Shown one piece after another: positions 5,720-6,193 of a stretch of 6,193 nt of DNA. Location: assembly GCA_030604505.1 (NCBI GenBank), contig JAUVVT010000126.1, positions 1 through 6,193 on the forward strand, read 5' to 3'. Every line of letters starts with the position of its first letter. Positions within the stretch are counted from its first letter, which is position 1. Source of the stretch: a bacterium. Its GTDB lineage: Bacteria; SM23-31; JAUVVT01. The notes below the pieces were generated by a model. That model did no database searches, had not been told where the DNA came from, and saw only the letters and a program-made list of their open reading frames with translations. Made by a program: the position numbers and the translations under genes.

Positions 5720-5833
5720 TTATCTTAAGTAATATTTTATAAAATCATCATAATTATACAATATAATATAAAAATTAAAAATTAAGATTTATTTTGCAAG
5801 AAAGATAAAATTATCGGAAATGTAAAAATAATA

Positions 5834-5862
5834 TTGACATAGTGGGAAAATTTTATTAAATT
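5834..5862 (+). promoter_or_regulatory. Candidate housekeeping promoter (distal)
   Basis: A perfect TTGACA (5834-5839) is followed after 17 nt by TAAATT (5857-5862, 4 of 6 to TATAAT). It points toward the gene at 6010 and would give a leader of roughly 140 nt. Confidence 0.35.
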
Positions 5863-5910
5863 TAGTAAAAATCATAAATTATCTTAATCCGTGAATTTCA
5901 TTTTTTATAT

Positions 5911-5939
5911 TTGACAAGATTTGGTCGTAATTGTAGTAA
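5911..5939 (+). promoter_or_regulatory. Candidate housekeeping promoter (proximal)
   Basis: A second perfect TTGACA (5911-5916) is followed after 17 nt by TAGTAA (5934-5939), a poor -10 box. It starts 77 bp after the first. If used, the leader would be about 65 nt. Confidence 0.25.
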
Positions 5940-6009
5940 CGATTCTTTGAATTTATTCTACTGCGATTAAATGTTACTTTTTTATCGATTGAGATTTTAT
6001 TAAATTAGA

Positions 6010-6193
6010 ATGAAAGTTATAGAGAGAATAGCGTTAATAGTTGTATTTCTTTTCTTGTCTATTGAAACAGGGATACTTTCTCAAGGAATAGCAAAAGATG
6101 ATATTTCCGATTCTTCATATATAATATCCAATGACAGGATTCCTTATAATATACAACATATAAAACGTAGTGATACTCCTTATGCGATTTTAG
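6010..6193 (+). CDS. Exported protein of unknown function, N-terminal part (3' end outside window)
   Basis: The frame from the ATG at 6010 stays open to the window end: 61 codons plus one base. The N-terminus MKVIERIALIVVFLFLSIE has a charged start and a hydrophobic core (about residues 7-17). Polar residues and ILSQGIA follow, with a plausible signal-peptidase cut around residues 24-28. The mature part seen so far (DDISDSSYIISNDRIPYNIQ) is polar with no recognisable domain. The Sec signal and the long upstream region with TTGACA boxes support a real, separately transcribed gene. No good Shine-Dalgarno site precedes the ATG; the nearest purine run, GAG at 5991-5993, is too far. Export is likely, but a membrane anchor cannot be excluded, and the function cannot be read from this piece. 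Confidence 0.7.
   Translation, partial: MKVIERIALIVVFLFLSIETGILSQGIAKDDISDSSYIISNDRIPYNIQHIKRSDTPYAIL

Larger units (their letters stand above)
5699..6009. other. AT-rich spacer upstream of the exported-protein gene
   Basis: This stretch of about 310 bp has no gene. It holds an exact DnaA-box sequence TTATCCACA (5711-5719), a 12-bp palindrome ATTTTATAAAAT (5734-5745), two TTGACA promoter candidates (5834 and 5911) and an inverted repeat AGTAAC/GTTACT followed by Ts (5935-5983). ATTTTATTAAATT also occurs exactly twice (5850-5862 and 5994-6006), the second copy just before the start codon. Confidence 0.4.

Overview
The window is AT-rich throughout, most strongly between genes, and carries chromosomal housekeeping and signalling genes. 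It holds the 3' part of a chromosome-segregation ATPase (smc) and a thioredoxin gene. These are followed by a short minus-strand accessory patch: a decayed IS3-family insertion sequence and a small cysteine-rich protein. Next comes a sensor kinase / receiver pair, and last the 5' end of a gene for an exported protein. Low GC, variable Shine-Dalgarno strength and the style of the SMC, thioredoxin and PAS-PAS-GAF kinase would fit a bacterium of the Bacteroidota/Chlorobi/Ignavibacteria sphere. This placement is an inference from general resemblance, not from a marker gene.

Layout. Bases 1-1457 (+) are the C-terminal coiled coil and ATPase head half of SMC, with the 5' end outside the window. Bases 1568-1879 (+) encode a complete thioredoxin with a WCAPC active site. 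Bases 1880-2640 form the accessory patch on the minus strand. It contains an IS3 OrfA fragment (2042-2248) and a possible tail of OrfB (1951-2037). Both lie between TG...CA ends (1934 and 2274) flanked by ATT, which suggests an internally deleted IS copy of about 341 bp. Next to it is a 66-68 residue four-cysteine protein (2374-2574). Bases 2575-3085 are a long AT-rich spacer with a strong A/T hairpin and a T8A8 tract. Bases 3086-5227 (+) encode a soluble PAS-PAS-GAF histidine kinase, and 19 nt later 5247-5600 (+) encode a stand-alone receiver with a TTG start. A 9-bp A/T hairpin with a T-run (5672-5698) probably ends that operon. Bases 5699-6009 contain an exact DnaA-box sequence, two TTGACA promoter candidates and a leader hairpin. 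They precede a signal-peptide protein that runs off the window end (6010-6193).

How the genes work together. The kinase and receiver are almost certainly partners. The kinase has no membrane segment, so it should read a cytosolic signal, and the receiver has no output domain, so it must act by protein contact or phosphotransfer. SMC and thioredoxin are neighbours on the same strand, but 110 nt and unrelated functions separate them. I see no clearly new multi-gene system. The best leads are the decayed IS with apparently preserved ends, the cysteine-rich small protein, the cysteine-bearing N-terminal sensor domain of the kinase, and the intergenic region at 5699-6009.
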